Assembly: GCA_030824095.1 (NCBI GenBank)
Contig: JAVBYK010000216.1
Span: 1 to 9,403, forward strand
Direction: 5' to 3'
Length of the DNA: 9,403 nucleotides
Source of the DNA: a bacterium
GTDB lineage: Bacteria; Pseudomonadota; Gammaproteobacteria; Burkholderiales; Burkholderiaceae_C
In this document: one piece after another, positions 1 to 8,400 of the stretch
Layout: each line of letters starts with the position of its first letter
Numbering within the stretch: position 1 is the stretch's first letter
Position numbers and translations under genes: made by a program
Notes under the pieces: generated by a model
Seen by the model: only the letters and a program-made list of their open reading frames with translations
Databases searched by the model: none
What the model was told of the DNA's origin: nothing

Positions 1-1964
1 TAGGCAATGATGCCGAAGCGGCATTCCGCCTGGTGGCGGTTCTTCAGGCGGTCCCAGCACCAGCGGGTGGTGACGCGCAGCACGACCTCGGCCAGGGCGC
101 TGAGGTCGTCGGCCACCTGCTCCACCGTCAGGCGGCCTTCCACGTCGCGCGCCAGAATGCGAAACACCTCTGCATGGTGGGCGCGGCGCAGCAGGTTGAG
201 CAGGGCTTCGTCGTCGTCTTCCCCGCTGCCTTGCAGTGCCAGGCGGCGGTGCTCCAGCTCTTGCTCAAAGTCGGCCGGATCAAAACGCTCCTCGAACATC
301 GCGTTGCCGGCCAGCTCGTCAATGACGCCGGGATGCTTGAGCAGATAGCGCGCGGGCCAGCGTGCTGCACCCAGCATGTGCAGCAGGCGCTGGTGCACAT
401 TGGGGCGTTCCAGCAGCAGGGCCAGATAGCTCTCGCGCCGCAGCAGCGGTTCTATCCAGTCGGCCAGGCGCACGGCGGCGTCTTCGCTGACCTGGCCTTC
501 TGTCACCCACTGCGCGGTGCGCAGCACCAGACGCGACAGCCGGGAGCGTGATTCCTCGCGCAGGGCCAGCACCCGGGGGTGGTCGCGCCAACTGGAGACG
601 CGTTCGCGAAAACGTCCACCCAACTGCGTCAGCAACTCGTCGAAGTCGCCGGCTCCACGTGCCGGGCCTGCGCCACCGCAACCCTTGCACTCCTTCTGGG
701 GGCCGCCCAGCAAGGCATCAAATTCCTGGGCGACCAGCTCCCGGTGGCGGTCGAGCTCGCTCAGAAAGGTGCAACTGCCATCAAACCCCAGTGTGCGGGC
801 GATCCATTCGAGCTCGGCGTCCGCCGTGGGTAGTACGTGGGTCTGCTGATCGTCCAGGTACTGGATGCGGTGCTCAACCTGGCGCAGAAACACATAGGCC
901 CGCGCCAGCGCGTCGGCGGTGGTCTGCGGCATCAGGCCGGCCAGGGCCAGTTTCTGCAGGGCACTTTGGGTCGGGCGTGTGCGCAACTCGGGAAACTGGC
1001 CGCCGCGCACCACCTGCAGCAACTGCACGGTGAACTCGATTTCGCGGATGCCGCCGCGTGAGAGCTTGACGTCGTTGTTGCGCTCGGGCTTGCCAGCGCT
1101 GCGCTTGGTGGCGTGGTCGCGGATCTGGCGGTGCAGGATGCGCAGGGAGTCAAAGACGTTGTAGTCCAGGTAGCGACGGAACACAAAAGGCACGACGATG
1201 CTGCGCAGGCTCTGGGCACAAGCCGAGCCTACCGTTTGCGTTGGAGCGACTACCCGGCTCTTGAGCCAGGCAAAGCGCTCCCACTCGCGTCCCTGGACGT
1301 GGAAATACTCTTCCAGCGCGCCCAGCGACACCACGGGAGGGCCGGAGTTGCCATTGGGGCGCAGGGCCAGATCGACGCGGAACACAAAACCGTGTTCGGT
1401 GGTCTCGCCCACCAGGGCAAAGATGGCACGCACCATCTTGCCGAAATACTCCTGGTTGGAAATCCGTCCGCGACCATCGGCATCACCCGTGGTTTCACCG
1501 TCCTGGTCGTAGATATAGATCAGGTCAATGTCACTGGACACGTTGAGTTCGCGTGCGCCCAGCTTGCCCATGCCGACTATGCACAGTTCGGCACGGTTGC
1601 CTTGCGGCGTCATCGGTGTGCCGTACTGGGCATCCAGGGTCTTGCAGCTCTCCTGGTAGGCCGTGTCCAGTGCGAACTCGGCCAGTTCTGTCATGGCACC
1701 GGTCACGGCCGACAGGGGTGCGTTATCAACGCAGTCCAGACAGATCAGGCGCTCCACCACGAGCTGACGGATGGTGCGCAGACTGGCGCTGGTGTCATTT
1801 CCACTGGCCCGGAGTTCCCCGTACAGCGCCTGCATGGTGTGACGCGTCGGCGTTCCTGGCGGCAATTGGCTCAATTGCAGGGCGTAGCGGCGGCGAATGC
1901 GCTGGGCGAAACGGGAACCCTCGGTCAGATCGGGGAGTCCATTGCGGGTCATAATTCCTGACAT
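1..1964 (-). CDS. glnE: Glutamine synthetase adenylyltransferase/adenylyl-removase, C-terminus cut by window edge
   Basis: I translated the minus strand by hand and found 654 uninterrupted codons running off the left edge. The family adenylylates glutamine synthetase when nitrogen is plentiful and removes the AMP by phosphorolysis when nitrogen is short, under PII control, in the cytoplasm. The adenylyl-removase nucleotidyltransferase motif GMGKLGARELNVSSDIDL lies at residues 131-148, with the metal-binding Asp pair in SSDID. Further family signatures are FRVDLALRPNGNSGP (195-209), QGREWERFAWLK (224-235), VFRRYLDYNV (261-270) and GGIREIEFTVQLLQ (304-317). The second, adenylyltransferase half begins around residue 500. 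The window ends at GIIA(Y), where the second GKLGG...SDLD catalytic motif should start, so that domain's active site is not visible. The whole family is usually about 900-950 residues. The start ATG at 1964 has a weak GGA 5 bases upstream; an in-frame ATG at 1952 is a possible alternative. It is divergent from yhdP, with 15 bases between start codons. I see no frameshift. Confidence 0.97.
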   Translation of the reverse strand, partial: MSGIMTRNGLPDLTEGSRFAQRIRRRYALQLSQLPPGTPTRHTMQALYGELRASGNDTSASLRTIRQLVVERLICLDCVDNAPLSAVTGAMTELAEFALDTAYQESCKTLDAQYGTPMTPQGNRAELCIVGMGKLGARELNVSSDIDLIYIYDQDGETTGDADGRGRISNQEYFGKMVRAIFALVGETTEHGFVFRVDLALRPNGNSGPPVVSLGALEEYFHVQGREWERFAWLKSRVVAPTQTVGSACAQSLRSIVVPFVFRRYLDYNVFDSLRILHRQIRDHATKRSAGKPERNNDVKLSRGGIREIEFTVQLLQVVRGGQFPELRTRPTQSALQKLALAGLMPQTTADALARAYVFLRQVEHRIQYLDDQQTHVLPTADAELEWIARTLGFDGSCTFLSELDRHRELVAQEFDALLGGPQKECKGCGGAGPARGAGDFDELLTQLGGRFRERVSSWRDHPRVLALREESRSRLSRLVLRTAQWVTEGQVSEDAAVRLADWIEPLLRRESYLALLLERPNVHQRLLHMLGAARWPARYLLKHPGVIDELAGNAMFEERFDPADFEQELEHRRLALQGSGEDDDEALLNLLRRAHHAEVFRILARDVEGRLTVEQVADDLSALAEVVLRVTTRWCWDRLKNRHQAECRFGIIA

Positions 1965-1979
1965 GGTGTTCCGATTGCG
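1965..1979. promoter_or_regulatory. 15-bp gap between divergent glnE and yhdP starts
   Basis: Only 15 bases separate the glnE start (1964, minus) from the yhdP start (1980, plus), so promoter and leader signals of each gene must lie inside the other's coding sequence. The best -10-like hexamer I see for yhdP is CATAAT at 1950-1955, inside the glnE N-terminus, but it lacks a good -35 at 16-18 bases. Neither gene has a strong Shine-Dalgarno sequence here. The gap itself is directly seen; the promoter is a guess. Confidence 0.35.
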
Positions 1980-4900
1980 ATGACTGAATTGACCCCAAAC
2001 CCTTCGCCCCTGCTCAGGGTCGGCGCTTTCGCCGTGCGCGCAGCTTTCTGGTTGGTGGCGTCAGCCTGGATCGCGTTAGTCATAGTCTGGGGCGCGCTGC
2101 ATTTCGTGATTGTGCCGCGAATCGCGGAGTTCCGTCCGACACTGGAGCAGCAGGTTTCCCGCCTGTTGGGTGTGACGGTGCGCATCGGGGCCATCGAGAC
2201 CCGCTCCAACGGGCTGATCCCGTCGCTGGAGCTCAGTGATGTGCGCCTGCTCGATGCACAGGGGCGTGAGAGTCTGAAGCTGCCGTCTGTGCTGGCCGCC
2301 CTGTCGGCGCGCTCCATCATGGGCTTGGGCCTGGAGCAGTTGACCATTGATCGCCCCGAATTGGACGTGCGGCGCTCCTCCGATGGGAAGATCTGGGTGG
2401 CCGGTATCCTCTTGTCCAGTGGGGACAATGTGGACGGTCCGGGGGCTGATTGGGTCTTTTCCCAGCCCGAGCTGGTGATTCGCCATGGCACCGTGACTTG
2501 GACGGACGAACTCCGCGGCGAGCCGCCCTTGGCCCTGACTGATGTGGATTGGGTGCTGCGCAACCAACACCGCACCCATTCCATGCGGCTGGATGCCAAT
2601 CCGCCCGCCCATTGGGGGGAGCGTCTGAGTGTGTCCGGCATTTTCAAGCAACCCCTGCTGTCGCGGCGCGACAGCCAGTGGCGTGAGTGGGACGGTCAGC
2701 TGTATGCCCACTTCACCCAGGTCGATCTGGCTGAGTTGCGCCGCTACGCCGATCTGGGCGTGGACCTGGCCCAGGGAGTCGGGTCGGTGCGCGCCTGGGT
2801 CGACGTGAACCGCGGCGCAGTGACGGGTGCCACTGCCGATCTGGCCTTGGACGGCGTGCGGGTCACTCTCAGCCCCAAGCTGCAGGCGCTCGCCTTGCGT
2901 GGCATCACCGGCCGGCTTGGCGCCAGGATGGTCGAAGGGGGAAGCGAGTTCTCCACCCAGGCCTTGCAGTTTGAAACCGAGGATGGCCTGCGCTGGCCGG
3001 GGGGCAATGTGCGCCTGACCCTGCAAGACGCAGACACCCGCAAGCCCGCCCGTGGCGAGCTGCTGGCCGACCGGCTGGACCTGGCCGCCATGTCACAGAT
3101 TGCCCAGCGCCTGCCCCTGCCGGAAGACGCACGCACCACCCTGGAGCAGTTGGCGCCCAAGGGGCTGGTCGAGCAGGTGCAGGCCAGTTGGCAGGGCCCA
3201 CGGGAGAACCCCAGCCGCTTCAGCGTCAAAGGTCGGGTTGTGGGCCTGGAGCTGGCGGCCCGGGCGCTGGACGACGGCGGACATGCACCGGGCCTGCGTG
3301 GCGCCGATGTGGATTTCGACCTGAATCAGGGTGGTGGCAAAGCAACCCTGGCGGTCAACGGTGGTGCCATCGACCTGCCCGGTATGTTTGAAGACCCACT
3401 GCTGCGCTTTGACCAGTTGAGCACCGATGTGCAGTGGAAGCTTGACGGCCAGCGGATCAGCCTGAGTCTGCCCAACCTGCGTTTCAGCAACGCCGATGCG
3501 CAGGGCGAAGCCCAGGTCAAGTGGCAAACCGCAGACACCCCATCGGGCAAAGAGGCTGCGCCCGCGTATCCCGGCTTGCTGGACCTCCAGGGCAGCTTGA
3601 GCCGGGCGGACGGAACCCGGGTCTACCGCTACCTGCCCCTGGGACTGCCCCGGGATGTGCGTGACTATGTGCGCGATGCCGTCGTGGCGGGCACGGCATC
3701 GGGGGTCAAATTCAAGGTCAAGGGCAATCTGCACGACTTCCCGTACACCACGCCCAAGCAGGGGGATTTCCGCATCTCGGCCGATGTGCACAACGCCACC
3801 TTTGCTTACGTGCCCGCCAGCCTGCTGCCCAAGGACAGTCTGCAGTGGCCGGCCCTGACGCAGCTCTCCGGCGAGCTGGTGATCGACCGCGCGGTTCTGC
3901 AGGTCAAGGGTGTGCGCAGTCGCGTGGCGGGTGCTGCGGGTCTGCGCGTGGTCCGGGCCGATGGCGTGGTGGACCATCTCTACGACGGGGCCACGGTGGC
4001 GGTGACGGCAGAGGTCCAAGGCCCGGTGAGCGAACTGCTGGGAGTGGTCGTCAATGGCTCGCCCCTGGGCGGTCTGATGGACAAGGCGCTGGAACGTGCC
4101 ACGGCAACCGGCTCGGCCGACTACCGCTTCAAGCTGGACTTTCCGATCGCCGCCGTGGAGCGCGCCACCGTGCGCGGCTCCATCGCGTTGGCGGGCAACG
4201 ATTTGCAAGTGACGCCCGACACGCCACGTCTGACGCGCACGCGCGGCACCATTGCTTTCTCGGAAACCGGCTTTTCGGTCGCCGGTGTGCAGGCCAAATC
4301 GCTGGGTGGCGATGTGCGCATTGACGGAGGGCTGAACTCCCTGTCTGGCAACGGGCCAACTTCCGGAACGGGCAAGTCAACCGCGCCGCAGGTCTTGCGC
4401 ATGCAGGGCTCGGCCACTGCCGAAGGCCTGCGCCAAGCCCGCGAACTGGGCTTTGCCGCCCGGCTGGCGCAGTACGCCAGTGGCTCGGCACCCTACACCG
4501 CCACCCTGGGGTTTCGCAGTGGCATACCCGAGCTGCAGATCAACAGCAGCCTGGTGGGCATGGGCTTGAGCCTGCCGGCACCGTTTGCCAAGACCGCCGA
4601 TGCGGCACTGCCCGTGCGCCTGGACATGGCCGCCGTGCGCGCTGCGGCGTCGACCGCCAGTGAAGGTGCGGTGCGCCAGCAGGACCAGTTGCAACTGGAT
4701 GTGGGCAAGCTGCTCAACATCGTCTACGTGCGTGATGTGTCCGGCGCCGACGCCCGGGTGCTGCGCGGCGCTATTGGCCTGGGGCTGGCGGCGGACGAGT
4801 CGGCCCCCTTGCCGGCGGACGGTGTGGTGGCCAATGTCAGCCTCGCCACGCTGGATATCGATGCCTGGTCGGATGTGCTCTCCCGCGCGGCCGGAGCGGA

Positions 4901-6145
4901 CCTGTCGGCCAACAACCTGACAGGCCCGGCCAGCCATGTCAGCACCGGCTACCTGCCGACCAGCCTGGCCGTGCGCGCCCGCGAGCTGACGGTGGGTGGG
5001 CGCAAGCTCCATAACGTCGTCGTTGGCGGCGGGCGGGATGGCTCCTTGTGGCGCGCCAATGTGGATGCCTCCGAACTCAATGGCTACGTGGAATACCGCC
5101 AGTCCCAGGGCGCCAGCGAAGGGCGGCTGTACGGACGCCTGGCGCGCCTGGTCATTGCCCCAAGCACGGCGCAGGATGTGGAAAGCGTGCTGGACGAGCA
5201 GCCGGCCAGCATTCCGGCGCTGGACATCGTGGTGGAAGACCTGGAGCTGCGTGGCAAGAAGCTGGGACGGGTCGAGATCGAGGCCGTGAACCTGGGTGCA
5301 TCCGCTGCGGCTGCCGCGCGCGATGTGCCGCGCGAATGGCGGCTCAACCGCTTCAACATCATCACGCCCGAGGCGGTGCTGACGGGCAGCGGCAACTGGA
5401 CACCCATCAGTGCGCAGGGTGGTGCGGCGGCACCCCGCAACAGCAATATCAAGGAGCGCCGGCGCACGGTCATGAACTTCAAGCTCGACATTGCCGATTC
5501 CGGCGAGCTGCTCAACCGCTTTGGCATGAAGGGCGTGGTGCGCAGGGGCAAGGGTCTGGTGGAGGGGCAGGTGGCCTGGCTGGGCTCGCCCATCACGCTG
5601 GACTACCCCAGCCTGGGCGGTAGCTTCAATGTCAACATTGAGTCGGGCCAGTTCCTCAAGACCGATCCCGGCATTGGCAAGCTGCTGGGCGTGCTCAGCC
5701 TGCAGGCGCTGCCGCGCCGGCTCACGCTGGACTTCCGCGACGTGTTCAGCGAGGGCTTTGCCTTTGACTTCATCCGTGGCGATGTCACCATTGCCCAGGG
5801 CATAGCCCACACCAACAACCTGCAGATGAAGGGCATCAACGCCGCGGTGTTGATGGAAGGCCAGGCCGACATCGCGCACGAGACGCAGAACATCAAGGTG
5901 GTGGTGGTGCCCGACATCAATGCCGGCGGCGCGTCGCTGCTGGCGTCCTATATCAACCCGGTGGTGGGCCTCTCCACCTTCCTGGCCCAGCTGATTCTGC
6001 GCCGCCCCCTGATGGAGGCCGCCACCCAGGAGTTGTTGATTGACGGCACCTGGGTCGATCCCCGTGTCACCAAGGTCGAACACAAGTCGGCGCCGGTGCC
6101 GCCACCCACGCCCGCCGCCCCACCGGCCAAACCCCAGGAGTCCCA

Positions 6146-6149
<4 letters not shown>
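1980..6149 (+). CDS. yhdP: YhdP-family AsmA-like inner-membrane protein (intermembrane phospholipid transport)
   Basis: This 1389-residue protein matches the YhdP/TIGR02099 family. It starts with a short cytoplasmic tail and one membrane helix (about residues 21-45, rich in Ala, Trp, Ile and Val), followed by the chorein/AsmA-like segment LEQQVSRLLGVTVRIGAIE (55-73). Then comes a very long periplasmic region of alternating beta-strand pattern. The C-terminal part carries the family's most conserved block, with TLDFRDVFSEGFAFD at about 1249-1263. In E. coli, YhdP acts redundantly with TamB and YdbH in moving phospholipids from inner to outer membrane as a periplasmic bridge; the same role is inferred here. 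It is longer than E. coli YhdP (about 1266 residues). The extra length includes a Gly/Ser/Thr-rich linker near residues 785-803 and a Pro/Ala-rich tail over the last 22 or so residues. No clear Shine-Dalgarno precedes ATG 1980, but this start gives a complete signal anchor. It overlaps nit by 4 bases and is probably co-transcribed with it. Confidence 0.93.
6136..6140 (+). promoter_or_regulatory. Ribosome binding site of nit, inside the yhdP 3' end
   Basis: AGGAG lies 5 bases before the ATG at 6146, within the last codons of yhdP. It is the clearest Shine-Dalgarno sequence in the window. It supports this start and fits translational coupling through the ATGA overlap. Confidence 0.75.
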
Positions 6150-6961
<812 letters not shown>

Positions 6962-6980
6962 TGGCGGTTTTCAAGTAGTC

Positions 6981-7041
6981 GGAATTTGCTATGAAATTAG
7001 TAGCTATTCAGGCTTATTCCACGAGGGCTAAAGGCTGTTTT
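6981..7041. repeat. Short interspersed intergenic repeat of Comamonadaceae type
   Basis: This AT-richer stretch in a GC-rich context begins TTTGCTATGAAATTAGTAGC and ends GAGGGCTAAAGGC followed by TGTTTTT. The pattern (TTTGCTAT, an A/T-rich hinge, TAGCT, a spacer, then GCTAAAGGC or GCTAGAGGC) matches a repeat I recall as scattered many times between genes in Rhodoferax, Polaromonas and Acidovorax genomes. It holds small inverted repeats: GCTA (6988-6991) with TAGC (7001-7004), and AATTT (6983-6987) with AAATT (6994-6998). It lies between the convergent nit and small-ORF 3' ends, so it may act as a terminator in one or both directions; its plus-strand end has a T5 run but no strong GC stem. The family assignment is from memory. 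Confidence 0.6.
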
Positions 7042-7180
7042 TATCAGAAACCTCTTGGCTGGAGTCGCTGGCATCGCGCTCCGCCAGCTCGCCATGCTTG
7101 CGGCCCGAGAACATGGTCCACCAGATGATCCCAACGAGAATCAGCCCCGCACCCAGGGCTTCGAGCAATAGCAATGTCAT
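7028..7180 (-). CDS. Small single-pass membrane protein, 50 residues, unknown function
   Basis: The minus strand from ATG 7180 encodes 50 residues. A hydrophobic helix at about 2-23 (Leu-rich, ending in IIWWTMF) is followed by GRK at 26-28 and a polar tail rich in Asp, Glu and Ser. By the positive-inside rule the tail should be cytoplasmic. Supporting evidence is an AGGAG Shine-Dalgarno 10 bases upstream (plus-strand CTCCT 7191-7195), a coherent membrane-anchor composition, and a position that fills the gap between nit and mltA. A much longer in-frame extension upstream would run antisense through mltA and is not credible. Its start codon overlaps that of mltA in CATGATG. Its stop codon and last few codons fall in the intergenic repeat, so the C-terminus may vary between relatives. 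I do not recognise a named family; I have a vague memory of similar tiny proteins beside mltA in Comamonadaceae. Confidence 0.6.
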   Translation of the reverse strand: MTLLLLEALGAGLILVGIIWWTMFSGRKHGELAERDASDSSQEVSDKNSL

Positions 7181-8339
7181 GATGAACCGGCTCCTGGCCT
7201 GTGGAGGAATGGCGCTGATTGTAGGAAGCCTGGTCGCCTGCGGCAGCGCGCCGCTGGGTCGCCCCACGGCGCCTGTGGACGAGGTATTGCGCCCCGCCCC
7301 CTCGCCCACACCGTCCGTGGTCGGCCCGGTGCCGGGAACCCTGTACCAGGCCAAGAGCCGCTGGGTGCCCGCCGCTTGGTCCGACCTGCCAGGCTTTGCC
7401 GACGATGCATTGTTTGACGCCTGGAACGCTTGGCTCAAGAGCTGCGAGCGCCCCGGCGGACCGTTTGCCACCCTGTGCGGGGACGTGCGCCGCCTGAGCA
7501 TCGGCAGTGCCGACGAGCAGCGCGCCTGGATGATGGAGCGCCTGCAGCCGTTTCGGATCGAGTCGCCGCAGGGCGAGGCCACCGGCCTCCTGACTGCCTA
7601 TTACGAGCCCATGATGGACGCCAGTCGCCTGCCCACGGCCACGTTCAACGTGCCGCTGTACCAGCCGCCCGCCGGTCTGGCCCAGCGCAAGCCCTGGTAC
7701 ACCCGCCAGGAGATGGACACCCTGCCCGAGGCCCAGGCCGCGCTGCAAGGCCGCGCGATTGCCTATATGGCCGATCCGGTAGACGCCCTGGTGCTGCAGA
7801 TCCAGGGCTCCGGACGCATCCGCATCAGCCAGCCCGACGGCAGCCAGCGCTGGGTGCGCCTGGCCTATGCCGGCACCAACGACCAGCCCTACCGCAGCGT
7901 GGGCCGCTGGCTGCTGGACCAGGGGCTGGTGCGGGATGCCTCCTGGCCCGGCATCAAGGCCTGGCTGGCGCAGAACCCGCAGCGTCAGCAGGAGCTGCTG
8001 TGGAGCAATCCGCGCATGGTGTTTTTCCGCGAGGAAGCCATCAGCGACCGCGACTCCGGCGACGGCCCGCGCGGCGCTCAGGGTGTGGCGTTGACACCGG
8101 GGCGCTCCATTGCGGTGGACCCGGCCAGCATTCCGTATGGCACGCCGCTGTGGCTGGCCTCCAGCGGCCCGCAGACCAGCCTGCAAAAACTGGTGCTGGC
8201 GCAGGACACCGGCAGCGCCATCACCGGTGCGGTGCGGGCCGATTATTTTGTTGGCTGGGGGCCGCAGGCCGGGGAGCTGGCGGGACGCTTGCGCCAGCCG
8301 CTTCAGTTGTGGGCGTTATGGCCAAAATCGGCCAAATAA
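7179..8339 (+). CDS. mltA: Membrane-bound lytic murein transglycosylase A (lipoprotein)
   Basis: The chosen start gives 386 residues. MltA cleaves the MurNAc-GlcNAc bond of peptidoglycan, forming 1,6-anhydro-MurNAc, at the inner face of the outer membrane. A lipoprotein signal peptide is clear: MMNRLL, a hydrophobic core, and the lipobox LVAC with lipidated Cys21. Gly at +2 rather than Asp predicts outer-membrane sorting. A Pro-rich linker follows (about 28-52). The MltA domain shows GLLTAYYEP (136-144), YMADPVDALVLQIQGSGRI (196-214) and NPRMVFFR (277-284). The C-terminal 3D domain runs from about 300 to 383, with Asp343 (QDTGSAITG) and Asp355 (RADYFVGWG); the catalytic Asp of the family lies in this region and Asp355 is my best candidate. 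ATG 7179 or the adjacent ATG 7182 is preferred over in-frame ATGs from 7098 because only these place the signal peptide at the N-terminus. No strong Shine-Dalgarno is visible. The stop codon lies in an inverted-repeat cluster. Confidence 0.95.
   Translation: MMNRLLACGGMALIVGSLVACGSAPLGRPTAPVDEVLRPAPSPTPSVVGPVPGTLYQAKSRWVPAAWSDLPGFADDALFDAWNAWLKSCERPGGPFATLCGDVRRLSIGSADEQRAWMMERLQPFRIESPQGEATGLLTAYYEPMMDASRLPTATFNVPLYQPPAGLAQRKPWYTRQEMDTLPEAQAALQGRAIAYMADPVDALVLQIQGSGRIRISQPDGSQRWVRLAYAGTNDQPYRSVGRWLLDQGLVRDASWPGIKAWLAQNPQRQQELLWSNPRMVFFREEAISDRDSGDGPRGAQGVALTPGRSIAVDPASIPYGTPLWLASSGPQTSLQKLVLAQDTGSAITGAVRADYFVGWGPQAGELAGRLRQPLQLWALWPKSAK
7191..7195 (-). promoter_or_regulatory. Ribosome binding site of the 50-residue membrane ORF
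   Basis: On the minus strand AGGAG sits 10 bases before the ATG at 7180, slightly longer than the ideal spacing. It lies inside the mltA signal-peptide codons. A -10-like TACAAT occurs further upstream on the same strand (7223-7218), without a recognisable -35. Confidence 0.45.
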
Positions 8340-8354
8340 CGCCGGATGGCGTTA
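8312..8354. promoter_or_regulatory. Alternating GGCGTTA repeats forming two competing hairpins
   Basis: GGCGTTA at 8312-8318, its reverse complement TAACGCC at 8337-8343, and GGCGTTA again at 8348-8354 share one middle arm. The outer pairing, extended by TGGCC (8319-8323) with GGCCA (8330-8334), gives a 12-base-pair hairpin with a 2-base bulge and a 6-base loop. The alternative pairing is a perfect 7-base-pair stem with loop GGAT. The two cannot form together. The mltA TAA stop (8337-8339) is part of the shared arm, and cheV starts 46 bases after the cluster. No T-run follows directly, so it is not a canonical terminator. It could be an mRNA 3' end structure, an operator dyad for cheV or a switch; the function is not known. 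Confidence 0.5.
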
Positions 8355-8390
8355 CCATGGTCACACTAATTGTTTCAGCCCCTTTTTCAC

Positions 8391-8393
8391 GGA
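8391..8393 (+). promoter_or_regulatory. Weak ribosome binding site of cheV
   Basis: GGA in CACGGAAAAC lies 7 bases before the ATG at 8401. It is short, but its spacing supports this start over the open reading frame continuing upstream into mltA. Confidence 0.4.
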
Positions 8394-8400
8394 AAACGCC

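Noticed and set aside
1113..1961. Open plus-strand frame of 282 codons
   Set aside because: It is antisense to glnE, whose minus-strand translation matches the family throughout; the frame is open because of GC-rich codon bias.
7098..7178. Longer mltA with 27 extra N-terminal residues
   Set aside because: It would bury the lipoprotein signal peptide inside the protein; the signal peptide begins properly at 7179 or 7182.
7044..8186. Open minus-strand frame of 380 codons antisense to mltA
   Set aside because: It has no domain signature and overlaps a clear MltA protein; only the separate 50-codon frame starting at 7180 looks real.
8312..8354. Intrinsic terminator after mltA
   Set aside because: The stems are good but no T-run follows directly; the next T-rich bases are more than ten bases away, so I record it as structure of unknown role.
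8110..8400. Upstream extension of the cheV frame, which stays open back into mltA
   Set aside because: The added residues have no family similarity and would overlap mltA; the start at 8401 fits CheV N-termini and has a nearby GGA.
8340..8400. Sigma-28 (flagellar) promoter before cheV
   Set aside because: I looked for TAAA and GCCGATAA at suitable spacing and found no adequate match.
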